Shown here piece by piece: positions 1-11,179 of a stretch of DNA of 64,000 nt. The stretch's first letter is position 1. Each line of letters begins with the position of its first letter. Location: positions 4,347,501 to 4,411,500 of the forward strand of contig CP114498.1 in NCBI GenBank assembly GCA_027186245.1, read 5' to 3'. Source of the stretch: Coriaria nepalensis. Lineage: Eukaryota > Streptophyta > Magnoliopsida > Cucurbitales > Coriariaceae. Under the pieces are notes generated by a model. The model was not told the origin of the DNA and ran no database searches. It worked only from the letters and a program-made list of their open reading frames with translations. The position numbers and the translations under genes were made by a program.

Positions 1-2030
1 CATTGATTTTACTAGCTGATCAGTAGACACGATGTCTTTGAACTGTTCTATCGTTCATGTAAACAATAATGTACTTCACACAGGAATCTTACCTAACACA
101 CTTGAGTTTTCATTGTTATGTTCATTTTGTCCTTGAACATCTGCCTGGTTCTGCAAGAGTTTATGAGAATTATGCCCAAGTTAATTCCCTTAGAAGTGGC
201 CCCACTTCTCTCTCACATAAGTGATTCTTAATCAAGAGTAACCTGTTTTACTCTACTCAAATTTTCGACGCCTAAGAATCATTAAAAACATAGCTTATCC
301 TTTCTCTTACGGGCATCACTGTTTCATCATGGGAATGGATAAGAGGATACCTCCCCCACAGTGATATAATTAAGTCTTATACAATTAGGTTGTCCCTTTG
401 AACCTAGATCTTAGGATCTCCAGTCAACTAGGTTGGGTTTCCATTGTATTGACTTACTCTTTCATAGGCTTTAGTCTCATTCCCCTTGATGATTTTTCAA
501 CTAACTCTCTATTTAACCCTTTGGTTAGCAAATCCGCAATGTTATCCATGGATAATTATAATTGAGAGTAGTTTACTAAACTTTTCCAGATAGCCTTCTT
601 GAAGTTTTAGTATTTATCTTCTAACAAGAAAATTTTGGACTATAAGATTTTATGTCCTAGCTCTCTTATTTATTTTCTTATTCTTGAGTATGATAAACAC
701 TAGAATTCGTTTATACTTCGTTCATTTTGAACCTTCTCATAAATATATGTTCAAGGAGAACATATCTCTTCTTATGGAATAAACCAAGAAGTTTGACATT
801 CATTTTAGATAATGACCTTGTTTATTTTCTCATGTAAAAGTTTAGTATATGATCCATGTTAATTATTCTACGCATAGAATCATAATTAACATATTCTAAT
901 CTAGCACGCTATAGATTATAAAGACACAAGCAACTAATAAAATAGCTAACTTTATTTTATTAATTTCTCAAAGGATCATTACATTTCATTTAGCTTATAA
1001 GCTCATCCAACAAACTTTTCCCACTTTTAAACAAAATAAACTAAGCGGAGATATCAAAATCTGAGACATCTTGAGCAATATCTTCCACCATATTCGATTC
1101 TTGGCTTGATTTCTTCTTTGGGAGCCTACAATCCAAAGCTTTGTGACTCATCTTGTCACAGTTGAAGCATTTCCCTTGAAACTTAGTTTGCTTCTTTGAG
1201 ACTCCTCCTTTCGGTCCCAACTTAGACCATTTGTTGGTTCTTTTTAAATCCTGACTATATTCCACAACATTAGCCTTTGCCGCATGTTAAATAATCTATT
1301 TCTTATCAAAATTTCGATTATCTTCTTCAATTCGAGGTCGAACAATCAAATTTTTGATATTCATCTCCTTTCGCTTATGCTTGAGATAGTTCTTGAAATC
1401 CTTCCATCCGGGCGGCAACTTCTCAATGATAGCAGCTACTTGGAAGGTTTCACTTAAAATCATCCCCTCGACATGAATCTCATGCAAGATAACTTGTAGT
1501 TCTTGAACTTGATTGACTACTGTTTTGGAATCCACCATTTTATATTCAAGGAACCGGCCCACAACAGCTTTATTGGTACCAACATCCTCGGTTTTATACT
1601 TATGGTCTAAGGCATCCCATAGCTCCTTTGCCGTTTTCTTTATACTATACACAGAGTATAAAGAATCGGTCAAACCATTCATGATATAATTCCGATACAG
1701 AAAGTCAGAATGATTCCAAGTATCAACAGCATTGACTGCTTGGACATCAAGCTCATCATCTTTGAATACAGGAGCTATCTCCTTCAAGAATCTCGCGAGA
1801 TTCAGAGTAGTCAGGTAGAACAACATCTTTTGTTGCCACCTTTTGAAATTCTGCCCATTGAATTTTTCAGGCATTTCCCCATGGTTTATGGGATGAATTA
1901 CAGCAGCATGGGTATGAGTAACCGGGGAGGTTATCTCAACAGTAGTAACTTGTTTGATACTTTCAGAACTCATTTTTTTTTTCTTCTGAAAATCACAGAA
2001 ACTGGTATTAGTAAGTGAAACAATCACGAA
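1..2030 (-). mobile_element. Decayed Ty1/copia retrotransposon, internally deleted (minus strand)
   Basis: Reading the minus strand, a copia gag region (1973 down to 1041) is followed by about 480 bases of unrecognisable sequence. Then comes the very end of a copia RNase H domain at about 553-454, with a DLLTKG-like start and a PMKE-stop end, and then 3' non-coding sequence to base 1. Protease, integrase and nearly all of reverse transcriptase are missing, so this is an internally deleted copy. No primer-binding site is recognisable near 2030-2060. The left end may lie outside the window. Confidence 0.75.
1041..1973 (-). pseudogene. copia gag polyprotein with in-frame stops
   Basis: The likely start is the ATG at 1973-1971, which opens MSSESIK; the reading frame extends a little further upstream without support. 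The protein has the UBN2-type gag layout: a substrate-like MPEKFNGQNFKRWQQKM stretch, then ELWDAL and a leucine-rich middle. The frame hits two in-frame stops near 1296-1282, then continues in the same frame to a CCHC zinc knuckle (C-x2-C-x4-H-x4-C, CFNC...H...C) at about 1170-1130. It ends at 1041 and no pol follows. The stop codons mean full-length gag is not made without readthrough. This is an old element with no cellular function implied. Confidence 0.8.
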
Positions 2031-2059
2031 CTAATGATTACAATGAACAAATTAAATTT

Positions 2060-3250
2060 GAAATGTTACAATAGCAATGATACATTTACTTGTTCATTGA
2101 AGAACCATTTGATTTGTTTATTAAATATGATATGAATCTGTTTTAAGTTGTAGGACATCTCTCCATATATTCACAAAATACAATAAACAGTAATTATAAA
2201 AACAATGATGCTATAAAACAGAATAATATATAAAACAGAATTTGTAAGAAACAAAATGAAATAGTAAAATGAAACAGAATAGAATCTGTAAAAAATAAAA
2301 TAGAATGTAATTTGTAAAAATAGAATAGACCAGTAAAACAGAACATAATAGAATCTGGAAAAAATTAAACAGAATAGTAAAATAAACAAAATAGAATATG
2401 GTAACAGAACCGAACAGTAACAAAAAATCAAACTGAGGCCTATTATGCAACAGTTTCCTTAAAACATATTCGCCTCTTCATGTCGGTGCAGAGGTTGAAC
2501 GGCGTCTGTCTCCCAGGATACAACGGAGATGAATAGTAGCGGCGCACCACCGAACTATTCCCGGCGAACTCAAACAGTGGCTCGAACTCTACCACCCTAG
2601 AAACTTAGAACTCTAGAGGGAGGAATGAAATTAGAGGGATGAGAGATTTAGTTTTTGATTGTTTGTTTTCAAATGAGAGGAAGATGTCAATTTATAGGCT
2701 TATGAGGGGAGAAGAGATTAATAAGAATTAACTTGGGTTTAATTTAAGTTTAAATATGATGAAATTAAATTGCATCCTTTCATTTCAACCTTTCATCTTC
2801 TGCAGAAGAAAAAAAAAATATCCGGGAGAAAAACAAAAAGGAGGGTCAAAGCAAATCGGGTCAATTTTCGGGCCGACATTCGACAAGCCTAAGTGCAGGC
2901 ACACACGAGCTAAGCCCGATTCGGTCTGGATTTGCATCCCCCTACAGAGTGAGTAAGAGAGAGCATTCTAGTTTATATTTTATTACCCATTAACAAATGT
3001 CCAATTCTATATAAACACTCTTTCACTTGTTCTCCTTTCCAATGTAGGATAAAATTTTCTCCTTTATTTTTTTTTTCTTCAAACCATTTCAATGGTTGTA
3101 CTTTGAGATTCAATTTCTCATTCACCTATTAATCAGTTTGAGTATACTATATACCGATTCGAAGCTCTCATGAAGGAGAATCCGAATCAGCTTTGACTTT
3201 TCGTTTACACGAAGTGGGCCTCACTCAAAATCAAGCATAAACATAATATG
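2060..3250 (-). repeat. Probable 5' LTR and flank of the minus-strand copia element
   Basis: This stretch has no gene. On the minus strand it has a promoter-like TATATAGAATTGG near 3020-3005, the usual spacing to a leader, and short GC-rich islands at 2480-2600 and 2850-2940. Its position upstream of gag fits a 5' LTR. I could not fix TG/CA ends or find the second copy, so the call rests mainly on position and texture. Bases 2170-2430 are a low-complexity AAACAGAATAGAAT-like tract whose long open frames are meaningless. Confidence 0.35.
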
Positions 3251-3259
3251 TTGATATGT

Positions 3260-5155
3260 TAATTTTCCAACGGATTGCTCTATTAGCCAAAAATAAATTG
3301 GATATAATTGATGGCACTTGCAATTGACCAGAAACTATAAATTTCATGTAGCAACAATGGGATCTTTACAATGCAATCGTCTTAACCTGGATATCAAATT
3401 CTATTTCAAAAGAATTGTTTGGAGGAGTAGTTTCCTCTACCAATGCTATCCTCCTACGGAAGGACCTACGCTTCAACAAGATTAATGGCTCTCCAATATT
3501 TGCATTACATAGGCAAATCATTTCACTAAGCTAAGGAGTCAATTCAATCACGATCTATTATTCTAAATTAAAAATTTTATAGGATGAATATGATCTGTTG
3601 GTTCCTATACCTAACTGCAATTGTGAGTCAACCATACTTGTTCTTGCACATAAAAACTAAAATAAATTGTTACAATTCTTGATTGGACTCAATGAATGGT
3701 ACAATCAAGTAAGAAGCCAAATTATACTAATAAAATCACTTCACTATGAATGATGCTCATTCTATGCTAACACAAGAAGAGACACAAAAAACCTTGGAAT
3801 TCATTCTGCCATAAAAATCACAATAATTACCTTATACTCAAATAACTCATCTAGATAGAACAATAGTTCTTGGATCAACAAGCAATCAATTGAATGTGAT
3901 TACTGCCATATGAAAGGTCACAAAGGGATTCCCTACCAACTTCAAATTTTCAAAAAGTAAGAGACCATTTAAACTAAATTATGCACATTGTGTCCATAAA
4001 TTTTCAGAAGAAAAATTTGACCAAAGCCAAACAGCTGATCATCAAGAAAAGTCAATGCAACATGTTCATAATCCTTCATTACAAACATAACACTTCTTCA
4101 CTCATGATCAATGCCAGCAAATCACCAAAATGCTCAACAAAGACACTGCTCTAGTGAATCAAAATCGAACAATGGTAAATTTGGTAGGTACATCTTTTAG
4201 CTTACTCAACGTATACACAAATGATAATTGCTAGATAGTAGACACAAGGGCAACTAATCACATGACACATTTTTTTTGACAATATGATCAACTCTAAATC
4301 TTATGCATCTCAGCCTTTATCATCCATTACTATGCCTAATGGTTCAAAGACCAATACCACACATTTTGGAGCAATGAAAATATCCACCAATATAACCTTA
4401 AAAAACATATTATATGTACCTAATTTAAAATACAACATTCTTTCAATTTCCTAATTATCACATGATAACAATATATCAGTTTTCTTCTTTCCAAATATAT
4501 GTGTCTTTTAGGATCTTATGAGTAAACAAACACAAGGATTGTACTAACTGATCTCTAGTGATTTTAATTATTCATCTACTTGTATTCCTGACACTAGCAT
4601 AGAGTTATCTATTGTACTAAATTGTGTTTGTCCTATACTTACTAATAGTTTAAGTCAAATAGATAATTATTGTAATGAAAATGAAGCATATAACACAAGT
4701 TTCAATGAAAACACCTTTTGTTCATTCTACTTCAATATTTGTTCATTATAATATGGAACTCTAGCATAAGAGTTAGGGCACTCAGCTTATCCTAATATCA
4801 AAAATATACCTAGCATTTTCATATTCATCAAAGCATCCAAACTGTACAGTTTCTCCATTAACAAAATAGACAAGGATAATTTTTCCAATAAGCACTTCTA
4901 GAGCCGCTAAACCTTTTGAATTACTAAATATAGATAGAATTCTTGTCTAGTATAGTTGAGGATCAAATAGGACAATGCACTAGAATTTCTTAGCTTAGAC
5001 TTTAACAAACTAATGGCTTCAATAGGTATCATTCATGAATCATCTTGCCCTCATTTACCTCAACAAAATAGAATTGTTGAGAGAAAACATAGACATCTAC
5101 TCAATGTAGCTAGAGCAATCGAAATTCAATTCAATCCTATCTACCTGACATTTTT
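3260..5155 (+). pseudogene. Heavily decayed RE1-type copia gag-protease-integrase
   Basis: Conceptual reading of the plus strand with frameshifts gives, in order: gag near 3340-3530 (WDLYNAIVLTWI, then SISKELFGG and NGSPIFALHRQI); a damaged zinc knuckle near 3896 (CDYC...H, final cysteine replaced by tyrosine); a damaged protease active site near 4235 (VDTRATNHM where DSGATNHM is usual); a protease tail near 4320-4450; and an integrase piece at 4960-5130 (DNALEF-like, then HLPQQNRIVERKHR). Reverse transcriptase and RNase H are absent. Stops are frequent. The order and spacing fit the RE1/RE2 copia lineage. It points the opposite way to the element at 1-2030. Confidence 0.7.
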
Positions 5156-7600
5156 TTTTTTTGCGAAGATTACATACTCACCTACTTGGGAAAACGTTTT
5201 TTTGTCTTTGCAAACATGAAAATCGATTTTGGGAGGGAGACCAACCTACTTGGGAATGATTTTTTGTGTCAGAGGAAAGCAAAAAAACATTTTTTTAAAT
5301 GAAGCAAAACATTGGTCTAAAAACCAAAATACAAAAACCAATTTTAGCTATTTTCGTTCATTTCCAGCAATGTTTTTTAGGTTTTAGCCAACTTTTTCAC
5401 TATAACATTTTCCCAGTTTTCTTTTCCATCTCCTATGACTTGTCCACTATCGTGAATAGTCCTCACCCACTAACTCCTCCATCACACTTTTCTCTCTCTA
5501 TTATAGTGAACAGTCCTTGCTCGCTAATATCATTATCAGGATCTCCCACCTCTCATCACCTTCACGGACAAAGAACCTTCACGGATGCTTCAAATTGATC
5601 ATGTCTGCTTCCCATCTCTTATTATAGTGATATGTTCTATTGAGAGTACTTTCATAGCAGAGAAATCATGAACAACCAGACGATCAAACTCGGATTGAAG
5701 AAGAAGATCATATGAACTTATGAAGATGCTAACGCATCTAGATCATTGGCACAACTCGGGTTGAAGAAGGGAAAAACAAATCCTAATTTCAATTTCGGGT
5801 TACTTTAACTCAAACGCACCATTTTATTTAATGAATAAAAAAATAATTTTTTTCTTTTAGTTGCCAAACGGATTTAGGGTCCAAAAACCAATTTTTTCAC
5901 ATACTTTTCCAAACAAGATTTGAAGCTAAGAAAAAAAAAATGATTTTTGGGGCCTAAGACCAGTTTTTTAGATACACATATGAAGAGGTGTTTTTAAGCA
6001 CACTCCCTAAATCATTTTTAAGAAACATTTGTTAGGGAAAAAGAATAAAAAATGAAGAACCAGGCAGTGTTTGGTTATGCATTCCAAAACAGTCATTTAC
6101 TTTTCATTCTTTTAAAAAGGGGGACAAGTCCATTTGGTTTCAGTTTTAGTGTCGAAATTCTCTAAAAAGGGGCTGAAAATGAAAAGAGATTTTTGGTGTT
6201 TCCTGAATTTTTGATCAGTTTTAAACACTCTTTCTCATTTTGTTTTTTGTTCTTAATAGTTTCCAAAACTTTGCTCAAATACTTCTCTCTCCTCTATTTC
6301 TTTCACCTTCCTCATACACCATTGCAGTAACTGATCTTCTCTTAGAACTCTCTGCATTTGGAGTTTGTATTAAGTTCATTAACATTTAAATTTATGATGT
6401 ATATGTCAACATTTTCTTACTACTAAATTGTCTCCTCGTTTATTTGTTTCCCATTATATGGTGGTCATAACTAAAGTTACCGATCGAATGATGTTATAGG
6501 GATATATATACTTCTGTAATTTGATGATTATGAGGTTTTCTGCAATTTCACTCTTTTCTTCTGAACTCCAAGGATTCATTTCTCCTTCTCAAAATCCCAG
6601 ATCATCCTCTTCCATTTCTTCCTCCTCCCTTTATGGAGCTCAAACTTTAGCTCATGTTTAGAACCTTTCGCTCCCTCAATCTATCGATCTTCTCTTCAAT
6701 TACTAGATCGAATACTAAATTATTCTACAATATGAGATGTTGAAACTTCCACATTTCCTCTGTTTCTTCTCCTATTGTTCTATTGAGAAATTACAGAGAA
6801 AAAAAAAACACGACCACCAAATGTTAACATTATAATGATTGTGGACCATCATATTGGGTTTTTTCAATAATTGGACCACAAAATAATGCCAAAAATGATG
6901 GACTCAAATGAGTTTGTAAAATAATTAAGCCAAAAAACGCTGCCCAAAACCATCCAATCTATAAGCGTAATAATCCTCTAAGTTTCATGGCCCAAAAGCG
7001 AAACAAAACATAGCTCATGTCAAATGAGTTTTGGGCAAAAAATCAATTTCTAAACATATGATTTGGTAATTACGACCAAAACAATTTTAGTCCCCTCAAA
7101 GTAGAGATGCGTAACCAAAGATTGCTATTATTTGTGGTTTTTTTTACATTTAAGAAATTATATTTTGTATTTTCACTATTTTTAGGGGTCAAAAACCAAT
7201 TTTTTGAGAGAGTGAACTAAAACGGCGAACCCATTTTCTAGCTATTGAAAACCGATTTTTAACCTCTGATACCTGTTTTTTTAATTATTTATTTAATGAT
7301 TACAAAAAATGATTTTGGAAAAGCAAAATGTATTGCCAAACATAATAACCTTAGTTAATTTTTAACTGAAAGCCCAAAAATCAACTACGGCGAACTTCAA
7401 TGTCCGTAAACCCAGATGGCATGGATCTTAAAATCTAGCACAGATTCGATCCGGTTCACAGACCCAAATAGAAGCTTCAAGTCCGGCCCGCTAACCAGTG
7501 TAGCATTCTTTTCGTTCTGTTTATATTTCTAGCTATTAGCAGTGAAGCGGAACAAATATGAACGAATCAATGAAGTATGAACCTTCCAAAGAGAAAATTG
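5156..7600. other. Non-coding, repeat-like spacer
   Basis: No gene is supported here. The sequence holds several related AAAAACCAATTTTTT-type tracts (about 5325, 5885, 7190, 7250). It also has a short local duplication of ACCTACTTGGGAA (about 5180 and 5245) and a possible non-autonomous transposon at 6064-7345, listed separately. The open frames at 5013-5219 and 5299-5598 are the integrase relic tail and chance. Confidence 0.6.
6064..7345. mobile_element. Possible non-autonomous DNA transposon with imperfect inverted ends
   Basis: The left end reads CAGTGTTTGGTTATGCATTCC. The right end, reverse-complemented, reads TTATGTTTGGCAATACATTTT. These match over much of the first 20 bases in inverted orientation. 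Both ends run into purine/pyrimidine tracts with AAAAC/TTCC. No transposase frame lies between them and I could not define a target-site duplication. It may be a hAT- or Harbinger-like non-autonomous element, or two unrelated pieces. Confidence 0.3.
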
Positions 7601-7601
7601 A

Positions 7602-7624
7602 CCTCTCTCTCTCTCTCTCTCTCT
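7602..7624 (+). repeat. (CT)n microsatellite in the S-acyltransferase 5' region
   Basis: A run of about 11 CT units lies about 145 bases upstream of the start codon of the DHHC gene. CT tracts are common in plant 5' leaders. Confidence 0.9.
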
Positions 7625-7769
7625 ATCTGTCGGACTTTCTTGTATTACTTGTTCATGGCGAATCTCTGAAAATTTTGGTCCGTCTATGGCAGAACCACTT
7701 GTAATTTTGTAGAATACTTTTTGGTATATGCTTTGTGAGCTACACAGAACACGATCTTAAATCTGTTGG

Positions 7770-10542
7770 ATGGCATCTCCGACAAGAAAGCCCCCAAGAA
7801 TGGCGGATGAAGCTGGAATTTCTGAGGTCAGTTCTATTACTGGTTGTCTCGATCTGTTTTGTATAACCACTCGAGGTTTTCAAAAAACCTTTTAACTTTT
7901 TTTTTTCCGTTCTGTTCTTCAAATTTGGCTTATCATATGTAATATTGACTGTTTTGATGCGTGGAACGATATATGGGTACTTGTTTCAGTGATACATTGT
8001 TTCAATTTTTCTTATCAATGATATATTATTTCAATTCATTGATGCGACTCACAGTTTTTAAAATCGGATAGCTAGAATGTTTTTTTTTTTTTTTGTAGGT
8101 AGATGGATTCCACTTCTCTTGCCTAGCTATATGTCTTGCCTGCTTAACTATATGATACTGAGTTCACAGAGTTCACGTTGACTAAAACAGGTTTATAGAA
8201 ATGTGTACTCTTATGAAATGGGACTTGGACTCTACACTTACATGTGGGCGTACTGATATAATTTCGACTTGAAACCATTTAAACCTGATAATGTGTCTGT
8301 TTTCAAGATGTTGGATACATCATGTCTTCAATAGTCATTTTGCAATTTATATCTAGATTACTTACAACGTGTTTATGATTCAATGGTATCTAGGTTAGTT
8401 TAACACATGTTAAAGTTGTATTCGAGGTTTGGAAGAATGGAGAGTGTGCGTCGCCAATGGATTCTTTGTTGTGAGATGGATCCAAAACCTTTTAAAGTCA
8501 TGAACCTTAATTTGAAAAAATTAATGATAAGGCAGCAGTAGTATTGTTACTGATGTATAAGAAAAGAGTTTCAAATGGTGTTGATTGTCAATTTTAGCTA
8601 CATTAAGAAACTGGACAGTTTTCTTAGTTGCTCATTAAGTGGCAAGTATATAGGAACACAATGTAACACATGTGACTGAAGATAATGAAGCGAGATGCTG
8701 GGGTTGTGGCTTGCTTCTTCTTCTTCCATCTAATGCACCTATCTTTAAGTGTGGTTGGTGTGGAGCCTTGATGAATCAAAACATATGGAAAGACGATAAC
8801 AAGTGGTTTCGGTGGAGGCGGTTCCGAGATCGGTGTTTTGTTTCTATCCTTGTTGTGTTTATGCTCTTCGTTATATGTAAGTGATCATAGATTTCTTCCT
8901 TTTCCACACGCTACTTCCTTTCTAGTTGAGGATTGCACCTACAAATCAAATATTTGTTGTTTCATATCTAATGTCATTCTTACCCACCCATTCACCAACC
9001 TCTCTTTAGTTTTTTTTTTTTTTAATTTTTAGTTTTTTTTTTAGTACCTACTCCTATCTGTTTTAACCAAAACGTCTGAAAACCTTCAAGAATTTGAATT
9101 GTCTTTACATCGAAATCTCACCTATTACCATGTATAGTTACTGTATCTAATCGTTTCAGCAAAAAGTTTCTATCTCAACCCTCTATATTTTCTGTTGGAA
9201 ATGCAGGTGGTGGAGTATGGGCTGTGTACCCAATTCTTTTCTCAATCAGCTACTTCTGTGGGGCATTCCACTCTATCATAACTGTAATCTTGGCTGTAAC
9301 CACTATTTCTTCATTCAGCATTGCAGCTTTCCGAATTGCTGGTCCACCTCCAAACATAATATGGGGTAGCTATCCCAATGTGGGTAAGGGTGAGCTTGAG
9401 AACTACACCTTCTGTCACTACTGCTCAAAACCAAAGTCACCTAGAACTCATCACTGTCGGTCCTGTGGGATGTGCACTTTGGACATGGATCACCACTGCC
9501 CATTTGTAAGTTTTCTTAGTATTTTCTATTCATAATTCACTTCCTTCCTTTTACTGGTCTTTGTTAGATTGGCTGCATTTAGAAATATTTCAAGGTATAT
9601 TTGGGTTTAAATTCTAGAATTCTGACTTATTCAGTTTGAGTCCCAAAACTACTCAGTTTGAGTCCCAAAACTACATACTTTCCAATTCAAATCATACCAT
9701 TCAGTTTATTTCAGAGTAAGATTCTGAGTTTTATTTATTGTTCTTGCATTCTTTTTAGCATGGGTGATAAGTATGTTTTCCAAAATTGAAGTACCTAATA
9801 AGTAATAACATGATGGTAGCGGATAGGTTTGCTTTATCACAGCATTAAGTAGGTCTTAAAGAACTATTTCCATTACTCACTAATAGGTGTTAAAAAGAAG
9901 GAAAAACAAAAAAACAAAAAAAGGGGTAATGAGCCTCAAACCATTTTGGTATGTAAATTGGGTGGGATCTTAGAATATGTGCTGGCAAAACTTAGATCTG
10001 ATAGCGTAACATGCATATTTATTTACAAGATTTACTTGTAATAATGATTAGTGATTCATATACAGATTGGAAACTGTGTTGGTGCAGCTAATCACCGCCC
10101 TTTTGTCCTGTTCCTCATCTCAACCGTCATTAGTACAATGTACGTTTCAATCATGTCTGCATATGCAGGGCTGCATATCTGGCCTGACTTACCATTGGAG
10201 GAAGGTTTTGCAAAGTTTAACGGAATCGGTACCAACATGGCTTTGAGACTTGTGAAGGATGTCATCTTCGCTTTGCTAAGGTCTACTGCTCTATTATCCA
10301 TGAGGGGGCTTCTCCTTGTTTATCTTTTTGTTTCGAGTGCTTCTGTTCAGATTGGATTGGGTGTGCTTCTATGGCAGCAGCTCTGTTTTATCTACGAGGG
10401 TAAAACTTACCTTAGTAACTTGAGCTCTCAGAACAGAGATGGAGTGAGAGACTGCCAGAATTTTTCCCGTTTCTTCGGTTGCTCATGGCCCCCATATTTG
10501 GAAGTTAGATGTTTTCCGAATTTTCGCAAAAAACTGAAGTGA
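7770..10542 (+). CDS. DHHC-type protein S-acyltransferase (PAT), four exons
   Basis: Predicted exons are 7770-7826, 8654-8876, 9207-9505 and 10066-10542, all with GT-AG borders and matching phases, giving about 351 residues. Exon 2 carries a small cysteine motif (CWGCG...FKCGWCG) and the first membrane segment. Exon 3 adds a second hydrophobic stretch and the cysteine-rich domain FCHYC...PRTHHCRSC...MDHHC. The DHHC motif ends exon 3 and is completed by [13 protein letters not shown] at the start of exon 4. Two more membrane stretches follow. Such enzymes transfer palmitate to cysteines of membrane-associated proteins through an acyl-enzyme at the DHHC cysteine. The catalytic motif is intact. 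The N-terminal cysteine motif resembles the PAT11-like Arabidopsis subgroup as I recall it, so I give no symbol. The first small exon (19 residues) is the least certain. Confidence 0.88.
9631..9674 (+). repeat. Perfect 22-bp tandem duplication in a PAT intron
   Basis: The unit starting TCAGTTTGAGTCCC and ending AAAACTAC occurs twice head to tail at 9631-9652 and 9653-9674 inside the third intron of the S-acyltransferase gene. It looks like a recent slippage or double-strand-break repair event. Confidence 0.9.
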
Positions 10543-11127
10543 AAGAGTTCGATGGGCTATCTGCCTATTAGCACCCCCCTCCCCCACTTCATTCCCTTTT
10601 GATTTTTCCTTCCATGATTTGTGTATTATTGTAACTTCCTGTTTTAGCGAATTCATGGAATATTTAGTTTTATACACGTTTGTAGCTTTAACCCGGATTG
10701 TGGGATCGAAATGGAAAATATAGAAAAAATGCTATTTTGTATACCTATCAAAGTTCAAACTGGAGTTTGGATAAACTATATTGCAGTTATGAGCTAATAA
10801 CCCTTTTAGACAAAAATGTTATTCTTTGCATCATTCTGGTAAGTGGTTGAAACTGAAATTTGATAAGATTATACAGATCTAGTAAATGTAAGATCATATG
10901 AACCCTTTCTAAGCTACCAGTATTATTAACTTTAATTAACCAAATAAGTATAAAGTAAAATTCTACCATATTGCCTGTTGTTCTGGGTCTAAATTAGGCC
11001 CCGCGAAAAATTAAAATAAAATTAAAAGAATTTAAATTTGAAAAATTAAAAATAAAAGTAAAAATTTTCCACCCTCTTATGCAAGCATAAGCTTGTCATA
11101 GTGTGAAATTATAGATAAGGCAGCAAG
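10543..11127. other. Intergenic: PAT 3' end and DUF177 upstream region
   Basis: This holds the likely 3' untranslated region of the S-acyltransferase gene and then AT-rich DNA. No gene is supported. The DUF177 gene downstream is on the same strand. Confidence 0.7.
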
Positions 11128-11132
11128 CGAGA

Positions 11133-11179
11133 GGGCTAGAGGGCTAGAGGGCGAGAGGGTGAGAGGGCGAGAGGGCGAG
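11133..11179 (+). repeat. G-run array, 8-nt period, touching the DUF177 start codon
   Basis: Six GGG runs begin at 11133, 11141, 11149, 11157, 11165 and 11173, a strict 8-base period with 5-base loops such as CTAGA, CGAGA and TGAGA. The last run ends four bases before the ATG at 11180. On the transcript strand this fits a G3N5 quadruplex pattern, with enough runs for more than one register. It lies in the 5' leader if transcription starts upstream of 11130, which is likely but not shown. Confidence 0.85.

Noticed and set aside
1710..2018. 102-codon plus-strand frame
   Set aside because: It is the antisense of the copia gag region and has no family match.
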